From positions 1 through 49,985 of the forward strand of contig NAVB01001292.1 in NCBI GenBank assembly GCA_002179805.1: a DNA stretch of 49,985 bases, read 5' to 3'. The notes beneath the pieces are model-generated. The model was not told the DNA's origin. It worked only from the letters and a program-made list of their open reading frames with translations, and did not search any database. The DNA comes from Acanthamoeba lenticulata (lineage: Eukaryota; Discosea; Longamoebia; Acanthamoebidae). Made by a program: the position numbers and the translations under genes. Position 1 is the stretch's first letter. The number at the start of each line of letters is the position of its first letter. Positions 11,304-21,500 of this stretch are shown here, piece by piece.

Positions 11304-11901
11304 TTATTTGGCGATAATGTGCTGATAGAAAAGGGCAAGAGCGAGGGTCAGGTTCTGGTGCGCGGTCACTTCGATCATGTGCTCCGAAAAGGAGGTAACT
11401 GCCGAGAGGTGTGAAGGTGAGGTAAAAGGCCATTGCAAACAGAGAAAGGAGACTGGAGACAAACGCACAGGAGAACAAGGGATTCTTCAGCAGGAGAATG
11501 TTGGCAGGCTGCACGTCTATTTTTCGCTGGGGTGAGTTGACATACAGCGACGTGAGTCTGGTCGCGCCAGGGACCACGCTTCCTGCATGATCCCCCAAGG
11601 CCAAAAAAACGCGATTTGTGAGCCACACGAGGAATAAGTTGGGTGAAAGGTGGTTGTACGGATGAGGTTGGTCGCCACAAGTCGAGTGGTCACAGTGCTC
11701 TGCGTGAGAAGCACGTATTTTGCGTCGTAGACGTCCTTGCTGCGAAGCACTTTAATGTCACGAACAAGGAGGCACAGGGAGAGGAAGGATGTTGGGCAGT
11801 TCAACAACTTTGCCGTACCTGAACTGATTTTCCTTGAGGTAGAAAGAGGAAGATCCCGCCTCGTTGCTGCGCATAAAAGTGGTGAATCCAGTGTGGATCA
11901 T
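11304..11901 (-). CDS. Small conserved-looking protein of unknown function, 123 aa
   Basis: I do not recognise the family. Four exons (11901-11819, 11739-11660, 11582-11469, 11398-11304) sum to exactly 124 codons with good GT-AG borders, and the product has a normal amino-acid mix, so I consider it real. It starts MIHTGFTTFMRSNE. It looks like an alternating beta/helix fold: DAKYVLLTQSTVTTRLVA and ATRLTSLYVNSP read as strands, VQPANILLLKN as another, and it ends in a helix (NLTLALALFYQHIIAK). There is no signal peptide or clear membrane segment once intron 3 is removed; read through unspliced, that intron creates a false hydrophobic segment. The start lies 53 nt after the stop of the upstream LRR gene and the stop 114 nt from that of the convergent BCL7-like gene. 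Confidence 0.6.
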
Positions 11902-11954
11902 GTACACCTTCTCTTGCCGCTGTTACGTGGCCCTCCCAATCAAGTAAGTCAACC

Positions 11955-13731
11955 CTAAGCATGCTTGACGGCCATCAGGGCTTTGAAGTCTTGGACGTAC
12001 ATGAGGATTGCTGTAGTGCCTGAAAAAACTGTGTGTGGCATACGAGAAGGAGATAGGCACGGGCGCGTTGCCCGTGTACAGGTAGATTGACCCTGGTAGG
12101 CCACAGGGGGCATGGTGAGCTCGTGAGCCGGTGGCCAGAAGTCAGTTCGAGCGTCCGAGCGTACCGTTCGGAGCTTCGAGTTGCTCCAGGCCAGGCAGGG
12201 TGTTTGCCAGCGCAAACGCCTCGCCGTACGTCACCTCCAGCCCCTTGAGCGACACGTGGGTCAGGCCTTGGCACCGGTTGACGAATGCGGTCAGAGCCGA
12301 GATGTTCACAGTGCCGCCGATCCGCACCTGACCGGTCAAGATCACAACACCAGGTCACTTGGTGCTGCCCATAACGAGAAACGCACAACTCAGAGAGAGA
12401 AACATAGAAATCTAACCTTGTCCATGGTGGTAGGGATGTGCTCGAGAGCTGTCTCGTCTGTCGCCGTCTCGAGGAAACTCAAATCGGTCAGAGAGACGCA
12501 CGTTTGGCATACAGTGACCACCACCTGCCACACTTGAACGGTCAACAAACGCAATCTTGACCAATCATCTAGTCCTGGAGTACCTCCGAATCGACGGAAG
12601 GCACTCGTGCCAGATGGAGGCGAGTAAGGGCTGCCCAGCGTTGCGGTTCCTCCTCGGACGGAGCTCGAAAGCAAGCCATCAGCGCATCTTTCGACAGCAG
12701 CTCTGCGCCATCGAGCCGCAGCGAGACCAGCGACTTGCTGTTCAATCACAAGCGCCAACATATGCCGTATGCATGGCCATGGAATGGTCAAAGGGAGGCC
12801 TCGTGTTGTTACGGCTGTGTGCATCAAATGGTCTCGCACGGGAGGGAGTGGCCATACGCGTGATGAGAGGAGCTGAGGACGTGAAGGCTGTCGTCGGTGA
12901 GCCGCTTGCATCCCACCAAGTCCAGCTCCACGAGAGGCGTTGGGTGGTTCTCAAGCCATTGGTGCGCGAACCGTTCCGACACCACGACCAAGTTGTCGCT
13001 GAGCAAACATGAAACGCAGCCATGACCGGTCAGAGGAGAGGGAGGAAGGGGCAAACAAGCCGTCGGTCGGTTCTGCTGCAGCACGAGCGAAAAGGACCGC
13101 GCACATGCGATGCGTTGTACCGAATGACCAGCGTGGAGAGGGCCGTGCAGCGCTGCAAGATGGCCAAGAACACGCGCTCGTCCTTCATGTCGTTCTCCGT
13201 GATAGCCCACGAGGTCTCTGCTTCCTGCGTGGTTTGCGTGCGTGTGTGTTGAACATGGTTTGATACGCACGTACGGTTACCGAACAGGGAGTGGACAGAC
13301 TGCCCGTTTAAAAGACGTACCAGTCGCTTGCATACATAGGTCTGCACCAGCGGGGAGTGCTCCCCAATCAGCCAGACCAAGTCCAGGCTCCTGGCTGCGC
13401 CCCAATGAGCAGATTCAACCTTCCCCCCATACAGAGGGCTGCCGCACGGTTTTGTTTGACGAGCCAGCCCGTGTAGCTCAGCTTTTCTATCTCGCAATCG
13501 ATTGCCGTGATCATCGTGTCCTCCCTGAGTGCCCACCCTCGCGCCCGATAGCCCGATGAGAGATTGCACTTTCTCCTCTCCCTCCTCCTCTTCCTCACAC
13601 CACGCACGGGCGCTCAACGGAGCGTCGTGAGCGATGGCAAACAAGCGGAAAGGCGCGTACGAGATCATGAGAGCCTCTTCCCATAGACGGGCTGTTTCGG
13701 CCAGCAGTAGTTTCAGCTCTTCAGCCTCCAT
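11955..13731 (-). CDS. Leucine-rich-repeat protein (possibly the C-terminal part of the CLU/TPR gene)
   Basis: Multi-exon coding region with F-box-LRR/RNI-type leucine-rich repeats. Examples are LDLVWLIGEHSPLVQTYVCK (about 13350), PLVELDLVGCKRLTDDSL (about 12930), SLRLDGAELLS (about 12700), LTHVSLKGLEVTYGEAFALA (about 12240) and the C-terminal TTAILMYVQDFKALMAVKHA before a TAG at 11955. Such repeats form curved protein-binding surfaces. The first exon (ATG at 13731, MEAEELKLLLAETARLW) is helical and not LRR-like. It also splices in frame from the last TPR exon of the upstream gene: donor CGAG/GTAGGA at about 13800, acceptor TGTGTAG at about 13738. So this may not be an independent gene. No F-box was found. 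Several introns are under 45 nt and exon borders are approximate. Confidence 0.65.
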
Positions 13732-13754
13732 TTTCTCTACACATTGACTTGTTT

Positions 13755-16700
13755 TTAGACAGGGCCCGCCCGCTCATGTGGTGAGGGGGGGGGAGGGAAG
13801 GTCCTACCTCGGTCGAGGGCCCGCCTGAAGAGGAGCTCGCCCAGGAGGATCAAGGCCTCGAGGAGCTTGGGGTCGCAGGCGAGCGCCTTCCGGTACTCGT
13901 CCTCTGCCCACCCGTCCTGTATCGTCTCGTCATCTCTCGAAGGGCTGCCATGGTACGTGACGGGTGAGCCACCTATCCACAAAGGGTCGCGATTCGAGAT
14001 CAATACCTGGCTTGCACAGCAGCATAAATGCGTCCCAGCTGCAGGTGAGCCCGCGCGTGATTCGGCTGTGTTGTGTGCGCAACATCACCCCACGAGACAT
14101 CATCAGGGACAATGAATTTCACATGAGATCCTTCGCGAGAATGGCGCACGGTACCTCGATGGCGAGCGCTTCGCGGTATTGCAGCTTGGCGTCCCCCCAC
14201 TTGTCATTGGCCAACAGGGCGTCGCCCAGTCCAACCATGCAGCTGCAGACGACGAAGCGCAACGATTGATTGGGTCAACTTTCCTTTGATCGGGGAGGGG
14301 AGTCGATGGATCGAGTGGGGGGGAGACCTGGCGTGCTTGGGGTGGATGTTGAGTGCCGTCTGAAAGGCGATCTTGGCTTGGCCCAGCAGCTCGCTCTTCT
14401 TACTATTAAGCACCAAAACGCAATAGCATGAGGGGCCAAAAGGGTGAGGAGCCAGATGGCCGATGCGCTACGGCACAAGGTTACCTTTCGTTGGCCTCCT
14501 CCTTGGCGTGCGAGATCAACATGTTGCCGAGGGTTCGCAGAGTGTCCGCGTCAATGAAGGGCATCTTGCGCGCGGCCATCTAGTGTGCATGTGTGTGTAT
14601 GTATATGATCCACGTTACAATCAGAGAGTGGCCACAGAGCTGGACAATCAGCTCAAACCTGATACTTGTTGAGGCCCAGCCTCAGCAGGCGTGCCTGATC
14701 GGAGCCCTGCTCCTGGAGGCTCGTGAAGAACATGGCGTTGGCTTCGGCGATGTCTGTTTGTCAAAACCGGGCGCTCAAGACGATGAGTGAACACGGCGTC
14801 ATCAAGCGAGGAAAACGCACGTTGGGGACAACTCACCGATGAGGTTCATGTGCTTCACCGAAGCGGGGAAAGGAAGCAAGTCGGACGGGAGGAACTTGAA
14901 ATCCGGAGGCGTGGCCGTCCACTTGTCCTTCATGTCGTCTATCGCGGCATTCAAGTCCTGCGCGCCCGCCGGACGAGTTGGCCGACAAGCTAGTTTAGGA
15001 GGAGAGCATCGAGAAATACGCACGAGGCGGGCCTGCTCCGTGATGGAGATGCATGACACGCGTTGAAGCCGCTTGATGAACTGTCGCAGGTCGATCCCGT
15101 CGCGCAGGTCATATTCCGGAGCCCGCTCGCTCCCCAGCAGACAATACTGGAGTGCCGCGCAACATACATGCATTCAATCATCAGAAGGAACAGCTCTGCG
15201 CCACAGCGCCAAACCCAGCGCCGGGGGGGAGGGGCGAATACAGCGAATTTGACGGGGAGAATCCTCTTGAGATGGCGCCAGTAGGTCCGGGAATGCCTGT
15301 GGCGACCCAACAGCTTGTTGAGGTACTCCACCACAGCGGCCCTGTGTGGCTCCTCGCTAGGGATCCCACTCGACCTGCAATCGCCTCCCCAACATGAGGC
15401 CTCGAACGCCGAAATCGGGTGTGTGGCACAAACGAACCGGGTTTTCTCACGAAGCAGCTTCTCGACGTCCTTTCTGACGATGCGCACAATCATCTGCACG
15501 AAGAGGTATGAGCAAACGATCGGCAGTCGGGGGGTCAGGTTGTAACCGACCTCGACCAGGATGTCGTGTTGATGCTTGGGATTGACCAGTCGTCGCAGAT
15601 GGCCCAGATGCCTCACGTTGATTCCCGCCTTCGAGCACCCCCACCCTCGCCCAATTAGCACCCATCAGGACCTCTCATTCTTCTCTCGGGTGGGGGGGGG
15701 GCAATGCTGCTCACCGAGTGGATGATCTCAATAAGATCCTCCTCCGCACGCGAATCGTTTTTGATGAGGTCGTTCATCTTTTCCGCCACCGAGGGAATGA
15801 CTTCCTGTTGTACGCACAGTGTGCCACGGCACCGAGATGAGATCAAGAATAACGTCACCAACTGAGTCAACAAGAGAGGCGATGGGGACCCGGAGCAAGC
15901 GGCGAGTGGCCTGGGTGACGTTGGCATTGTACTGGTCCTTGTGCGAATCCGCCTTGGCCCACACGGTAAAGGCGTCTGTTGGCAGAGAGCAAAGGCCAGG
16001 CCAGACACCTCAGCTCGCAGTCCCACACTGGGCTGGCAGCTGGTGCGGGGGTTTACCTGGCGAAAGAGGCGTCGGATTTGATTTGACGAGCTCCGGGCGC
16101 AACAGGTTGTACAACACGATGCCCCTGCGTGAGCGGCTGCAACCCGCGCGTGTAAGTGACGCAGCGGAAGCGGCCATAGGGCCAATAAAGACCACAAATA
16201 CGCACTTTTGTGGGGATGGGCGCTCGGGCGGGAAGGTCCGGGCAAAGTCCTGGCATTGCCCACAGAGAAGACGTTTAGCGCCGGCGCGAGTCAAGTTGAA
16301 GTTTGGTGACGAGGAGGGTGAAGAAGACCGAACCACAACATAGTAGCGGCCATCAGTCCCCTGGTGGCCTTCAATGTCCACCGGCGCGTAGAGTTTTTTG
16401 CTCCGACCTCCGGGAAGCCCAACATAGTGGCCCTTTGGATTCGCACGCCATGCTGGACGTTAGGTTGTTGTGCGTGGTTTGCTTGGGGATGGGCCCAAGT
16501 TACCTGCAGGTGCATCCGCTTGCCGGCCTTCTTCATCATCGTGTTCAGTGCGTCGTCATCGGCATGGACAGTCATTCCGGCGTCACTCCTGAGACCACGT
16601 GGTCATCAGCCGCAAAATCGCATGCCAGCGGCAGCACGAGAGAAGAATTGCAGCGTACGAGCCATATTTGATCGTGCTCGCGTTGATAGGCAGAATGGTG

Positions 16701-18110
16701 ATTGCGATCAGCCGAAAGCCCAGATAGTCGATCACTGCGCACCCCGACAGAGACGGTCAAAAAAGCCTCAGCAAGAATGAAGGGCAATGAGGAACTCGCG
16801 TACGGGCCATCAGGGGCACATGAAGGCCCGGAACTTGGCAGCTGTAATAGTGAATCAAGCCCTTCAAATCGTGCGAAGCTGCCTTCCTGCTCGCCATCAG
16901 AATAAGATGTTGCAGCTCGACCAAGGGTCCTTTTTGCAGGCGGGGGGGGGGGGCAGCGCATTACATGGCATACTCATCGCCTCCGTAGATGCCAAACGCG
17001 TCGAGTGCAAACTTGAAGAAGATGCCCTGCACGATGTACTTCTCGCCTCCTGCTTGTCCGCCGACTGCGATCGGCTTGAGGGTCTTTTTTGGGCCTGCAA
17101 CCCCCAAACGCGCACGGTCAGGCAAACAAAAATCGACCACATCTGTGCGGCGCGGCAAGAGGGGTCTAAAGACCAGGAAGGCTGAGTTCAGAGATGATGA
17201 TCTTGCCGTAGGTCTCGGCCGAAAACACAAAGTCATGAGCCAACATGGCCAGCTTGTCGAATTTGCTTGCGGATGGTTCTTGATCCAGCAGTTGCTGCGC
17301 TCACGTCACGTGGGCATTAGAGAGTGGTTGGCCAATTGGCTGCAAGGTCGTCTCCACGTGAGTGACGGCCAAGGCACACACGCACCTGGAATTCTTCGTT
17401 CCAATTCTTGTCGTAGCGCGCGAGGCGAGACAATCCTTGTGCGTCCGCCTTCTCCTCCTCCGCATCGTGTTGTTCCTCGTCTTCTGCCTCTTCGTTTTCG
17501 CTAATCTCACGGTCAGTCATTGCTCCGGTAAATTGTCTCGACTCCTGAGCGCCCTTCCCTTGGTCTTCACGCACCTGCACACTTCCGACCCACTGGAGTG
17601 GGAGGCGACTTCCGAATAATGCATGTCGTCGCTTGCCCTTGGATAGACGCTTCCTGTTGAGTAAGCAGGACAAAGGCTGCAAGTCAGAAGCATGCGATAA
17701 AGAAGAGAGAGAGAGAGAGGAGAGAGAGAGAAGGGGTGGGCGAGATAGCAACAACACGCACGCGTGCCCTCGTCCTCAGCAGGCAGCTCAGAATCAATGA
17801 CATCTGCGTAGACATAGGCCTGTTGCCTGTGTGCACCCCGCGCAGGAAGGGCAGACTGTCAGGCCTGCAACAAAAGATTGAGGCCATAGACCGAGTACCC
17901 GCTATCGAAGTAGGGCTTGTACGGAACTCCAGCTGGTGGATCCTCTGCAGTCAAGCTGTTGTAGGGAGAAGCATGCACGTCCTCCGGTGCCCTTCCGTAC
18001 CGACTGTCCTTGGTGAGAAGGCTTGGCACAATCACGCTTGGCACATATTCCTCTGAGTTCAACTCCGCGCTGTCCTCTTCAACAAGCGGAGACTGACTTG
18101 CTTGTTCCAT
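13755..18110 (-). CDS. Clustered-mitochondria (CLU/TIF31) family protein with TPRs
   Basis: CLU proteins are large cytosolic RNA/ribosome-associated proteins needed for normal mitochondrial distribution and for translation of nuclear-encoded mitochondrial mRNAs. An acidic N-terminus (ATG at 18110) leads to the CLU domain: KYIVQGIFFKFALD, IYGGDEYAM, KAASHDLKGLIHYYS, VPLMALIDYLGFRLIAI, ILPINASTIKYGSSD with TVHADDDALN, LYAPVDIEGHQGTDGRYYV, DFARTFPPERP and LYNLLRPELVKSNPTPLS. The central p135-like part has GINVRHLGHLRRLVNP and LRDGIDLRQFIKRLQRV. TPR motifs occupy about 14750-13800 (DEYRKALACDPKLLEALILL). Unspliced, the last exon runs into TAA at 13755; spliced, it continues into the LRR region. 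Introns are 35-120 nt and several hold poly-C tracts on the coding strand. CLU identity is very sure; the C-terminus is not. Confidence 0.88.
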
Positions 18111-18523
18111 CTTGTGTGATGGTCAAAAACAAACAGTTTCCTTCACTTCACACCACCAGCCAATCAATTTAAGTAAAAAATGTGAAGAATGTTTGCTCAC
18201 TGCGAGACCGCAAATTCCTTCGTCGACATCCGTCCATCTCGTGCGTGGCCAAAAGAATCCTCCGGCTCAAAGTGAATTGGGGCCCAAACTTGTACTTACT
18301 CTTGCCAACGGTACTCACAGGGTGCTTCGATAGCAACAGAGAGGAAGATACTTGTTTCGTGCGCCAAGCTCTGAGGGCACAGCTTGAAGTAACCCGTTTC
18401 TCATCCACGATTCCGCCTTAAGCAGATCTTTTATTGTATAAAAAATAAACAAAAAGAATCACGATAAATAATTATCAGCATTAATCATTTAAAGAAAAAG
18501 AATGATATATCACCGCGCGTTGG
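18111..18523. other. AT-rich gap between the CLU gene start and the metalloprotease 3' end
   Basis: This gap must contain the CLU promoter and the metalloprotease 3' UTR, both read on the minus strand. 18421-18500 is strikingly AT-rich (AAAAATAAACAAAAAG, TAAATAATTATC), suiting polyadenylation signals. The middle holds the exon-like duplicate listed at 18311-18418. Confidence 0.6.
18311..18418 (-). pseudogene. Frameshifted duplicate of the glycosyltransferase terminal exon
   Basis: Read on the minus strand this segment aligns closely with 26345-26231, the last exon of the glycosyltransferase gene. Both start GGCGGAATCGTGGA, share ACTTCAAGCTG, CGAAACAA and ATCTTCC, and run through CTATCGAAG to a TGTGAGT that includes the stop in the intact copy. 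This copy lacks one base after GTGGATGA, which moves it out of frame, and carries small indels later. No upstream transferase exons are attached. It is therefore an orphan, decayed exon or a duplicated 3' fragment. It lies in the same orientation as the intact copy, on the other side of the metalloprotease gene. Confidence 0.6.
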
Positions 18524-21500
18524 TCATTTCGCCCAACCCAAGCCCCCAGCTGTGGGTGAGTAGAGATCGTTGCCATGCTGCTGGAACTGTTGGTCGCCGG
18601 CAGGCATTACATCGAAGATTGGCGTACTGGTACTCTTCTTTCCTCGCTGCTCCGGCAGACGCCTGGCCCGCCGCACGAAGAAGATGACCACGCAGGCGAT
18701 GGCCGCCACGACGGCAACCGCCACGCCTACCGTCACGCCCGCGGCGACACCCACCAAGGATCCGCCGCTGTCGCTGCTGCTGCCGCTCTGCGTTGTGCCT
18801 CCAACGCTGGAAAGGGTTGTGGCAAGGCTGCCAGCCGAGGGCGTGGTGGGCACACACGATGGGCCGCCCGAGCAGGCGCCCACCGTGTCGTCCGCACCGC
18901 TGATTCTACCTCCCAGGGTCAAGCTGCTGTTGGTGCTGGTGCGCTTCGTAGGTGCCGACATGTTGAAGCACAAGGGCAGCCAATAGGTCTTGGTTGGTTC
19001 CAGGGTTGACGATGATGATGTGAAGTTGGTGCTAACTTGGGTGAAGTTGCTGGCATTCAAGGACGACGGCAGCGTCACGACGCACTGCGCCAGAGTGCGT
19101 CTTGCGGCGAGGTCCACCACGTAGGCCGCCGCGGTGAGCTGCGTGGCAGTGGCGCTTAGGCGGACATAATAGACGAAGTTGACCAGGCGGGAGATGCCCG
19201 TCACCACGTTGCCCACGCACCGCACGCTGTCGACCCCAGATGACGACACCGTGATGGTGACCAGATCGCGCTCTGGCGCGCCGTTAGTGAACGTCGCGTT
19301 GGGTCCCGACAACGCCATGCGCACTGTGAGCTCCTTCGGGCGTCTCGTCACCGGCGAGGACGATGCCGAAGTTGCTGGCGAGCGCGATGATGAAGTCGAC
19401 GGCCTCGGCGTCGGCGATACAGGCCCGCCGCTTGATGAAGGCGTGGTCGAGGCAGAGGGGCTGCGGCTTCTCGTGGGCGAAGCGGAGGCCGGGCTCGAGG
19501 CCAACACGGTAGTCGTGGGCGTTGCCGAAACAGACAACGCGACGCTCGGCAAGACCGAAGCAAACGGCGTACGCGACACTGAGATGGAAGTCGATGGTGT
19601 AGGCGTGCGTGAAAAGGTCGCAGCGTTGGAAGGGCTGATTGAAGTCGATGCTGAGGGGCTCAGACCGCTTGTGGGCGTGCGTGAAGAGGTCGCAAAGTTG
19701 GAAGGACTGGTAGAGATTGACGTCGAGGGGCTGAGACTACTTGTGGGAGTGCGTGAAGAGGTCGCAGCGTTGGAAGGACTGATTGAAGTCGATGCCGAGG
19801 GGCTCAGACCGCTTGTGGGCGTGGCCGAAGCAGTCGACGAGGTGCTCGGGGAGACCGAGGCAGAAGGCGAGCTGGGTGAGGAGACCGAAGGGGATGCTGT
19901 AGGTGTGCGCAAAGGCGTCGCTGAAGCGGTAGGACTCAATGTGGGCGTGGTTGAAGTCGAACCTGAGGGACTCGCGCCACTCGGCGACGCAGACGCACTG
20001 GAGGCAATGATGACCGACGTTGAGGGCGACGGCGAGGGCGAGACCGACGAGGTTGGCGTGCGTGAAACGGATGATGAGCTGCTTGGGGAAGGCGTGCTGG
20101 GCGCAGAGACTGAGACAGAAGGCGTCGGCGTCACAGAAGAAGAGGCAATGGGGCTTAACGTGGGACTGATCGTTGAAGCCGAGCTACTCGAGCTAGTCGG
20201 CGACACAGAAGTACTAGTGGTAGCGATGACCGACGTCGAGACCGATGGTGTGGCTGCGGCGAGGGAAGGTGATGTGGTGATGGACGATGTCGGTGACGCC
20301 GGCGGTGCGCCAGATGAGGGCGACACCGACATGGAAGGCGAGATGGAGAAGGAAGATGATGTCGAGCCCAAATTCGACATCGAGGCCGAAGGGGAGGGCA
20401 GCGACGAGATCGAGGGCGAGCTCGAGGGAGAGCCCGATAGTGAGGGCGAGGGCGAAGGAGAAGGCGGGGGTGAGATCAGAATCGACGTCGAGGGCGAGGG
20501 CAGGGCCGAGACGGATGGCGAGCTGGATGAAGTCACCGTGACCGCGGCCGACGGCGAAGAGGACGGCGTGAGCGACACTTGCGCCGACGGGCTGGCCAGC
20601 GGAGGCACCACCGGCGATGGCGATGGCGCCACCGGTGATGGCGACGACGACGTGTCGACCGAAAAAATGCTGGCTGTGGTGAAGTTGAGCGTGGCCGCGA
20701 TGCTGAAGCTCCTTGCGGTAGCATCAAACAGACGCACCACTACCGCTTGGCCAGAAGGCAGTGGAACCTCCATTGACATGGCGATTGCCGTCGTCGTGAT
20801 GGGGTCCGTCACAGCCCAGCGCTCGGTGCCGTCCAACTCAGGGCGCTGCGTGAAGCCCCACGTGCGGGTCAGTGCGTGGTAGGTGAGAAACATGATCGCC
20901 GTCGCGCCGTCTCCAGCCGGACCGCGATAGACGCCAGCCCCCCCACGCCGGTCTCCGGTAAACTCGTAGACGCCCAGCGGGATTGCAGCCAAGCCCGCCG
21001 GCTGGTCGTAGCCTGAGGCCGCACGGATCTCGACCCGCGGGATCAACGGCCTGGGCGAGGACGAGGGGCTCGGGCTAGTCGATGGCGACGGCAGATTGGA
21101 AGGCAGCCCGATTGTCGGGTTGCATTTCAGGACCATAGACGGGCCCAGGGTGTCAAGTCGCCAGACGGCACCGCTCCTGTCAAAGTAGATGGCACTCCCG
21201 TCGTTGGACTGGCCAAACCCGGAGGGGTCTGACATCCACTGCTGAATCGCGAAGCCAATGTAGGCTTCCTCGGCCGAGGAATTGTCGCATATGCGCCACG
21301 CCCAGACGTCGGAGCGCCAGCCGTTCATGAGGCAAATGTTGGTCCCGAACAAGAGGTAGCGCGGCCGGTCGTCGCCAGACGGCTTCACGCCGTCCCACTG
21401 GTAGAAGCCGTTGAGCGGCAGGCCGAGGTCCGTGATGGACGGTCCATCGTTGATCGCCGGCGCGAAGCCCGACAGGAGGAACGTTGGGCACACCGGTATG

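Noticed and set aside
11339..11470. Apparent membrane helix (FAMAFYLTFTPLGSYLLFG)
   Set aside because: It is encoded by intron 3 of the small unknown gene. The donor TCCT/GTGCGT and acceptor CGGCAG remove it and restore the frame to the stop at 11304.
18502..19009. Plus-strand frames near the metalloprotease C-terminus
   Set aside because: They are antisense to the membrane helix and tail, which are strongly supported.
19179..20882. 567-codon plus-strand open frame, acidic and Gly/Val-rich
   Set aside because: It is the exact antisense of the Ser/Pro/Thr stalk of the metalloprotease. Repetitive Ser/Pro/Thr codons leave the complementary strand free of stops, and it has no recognisable domain.
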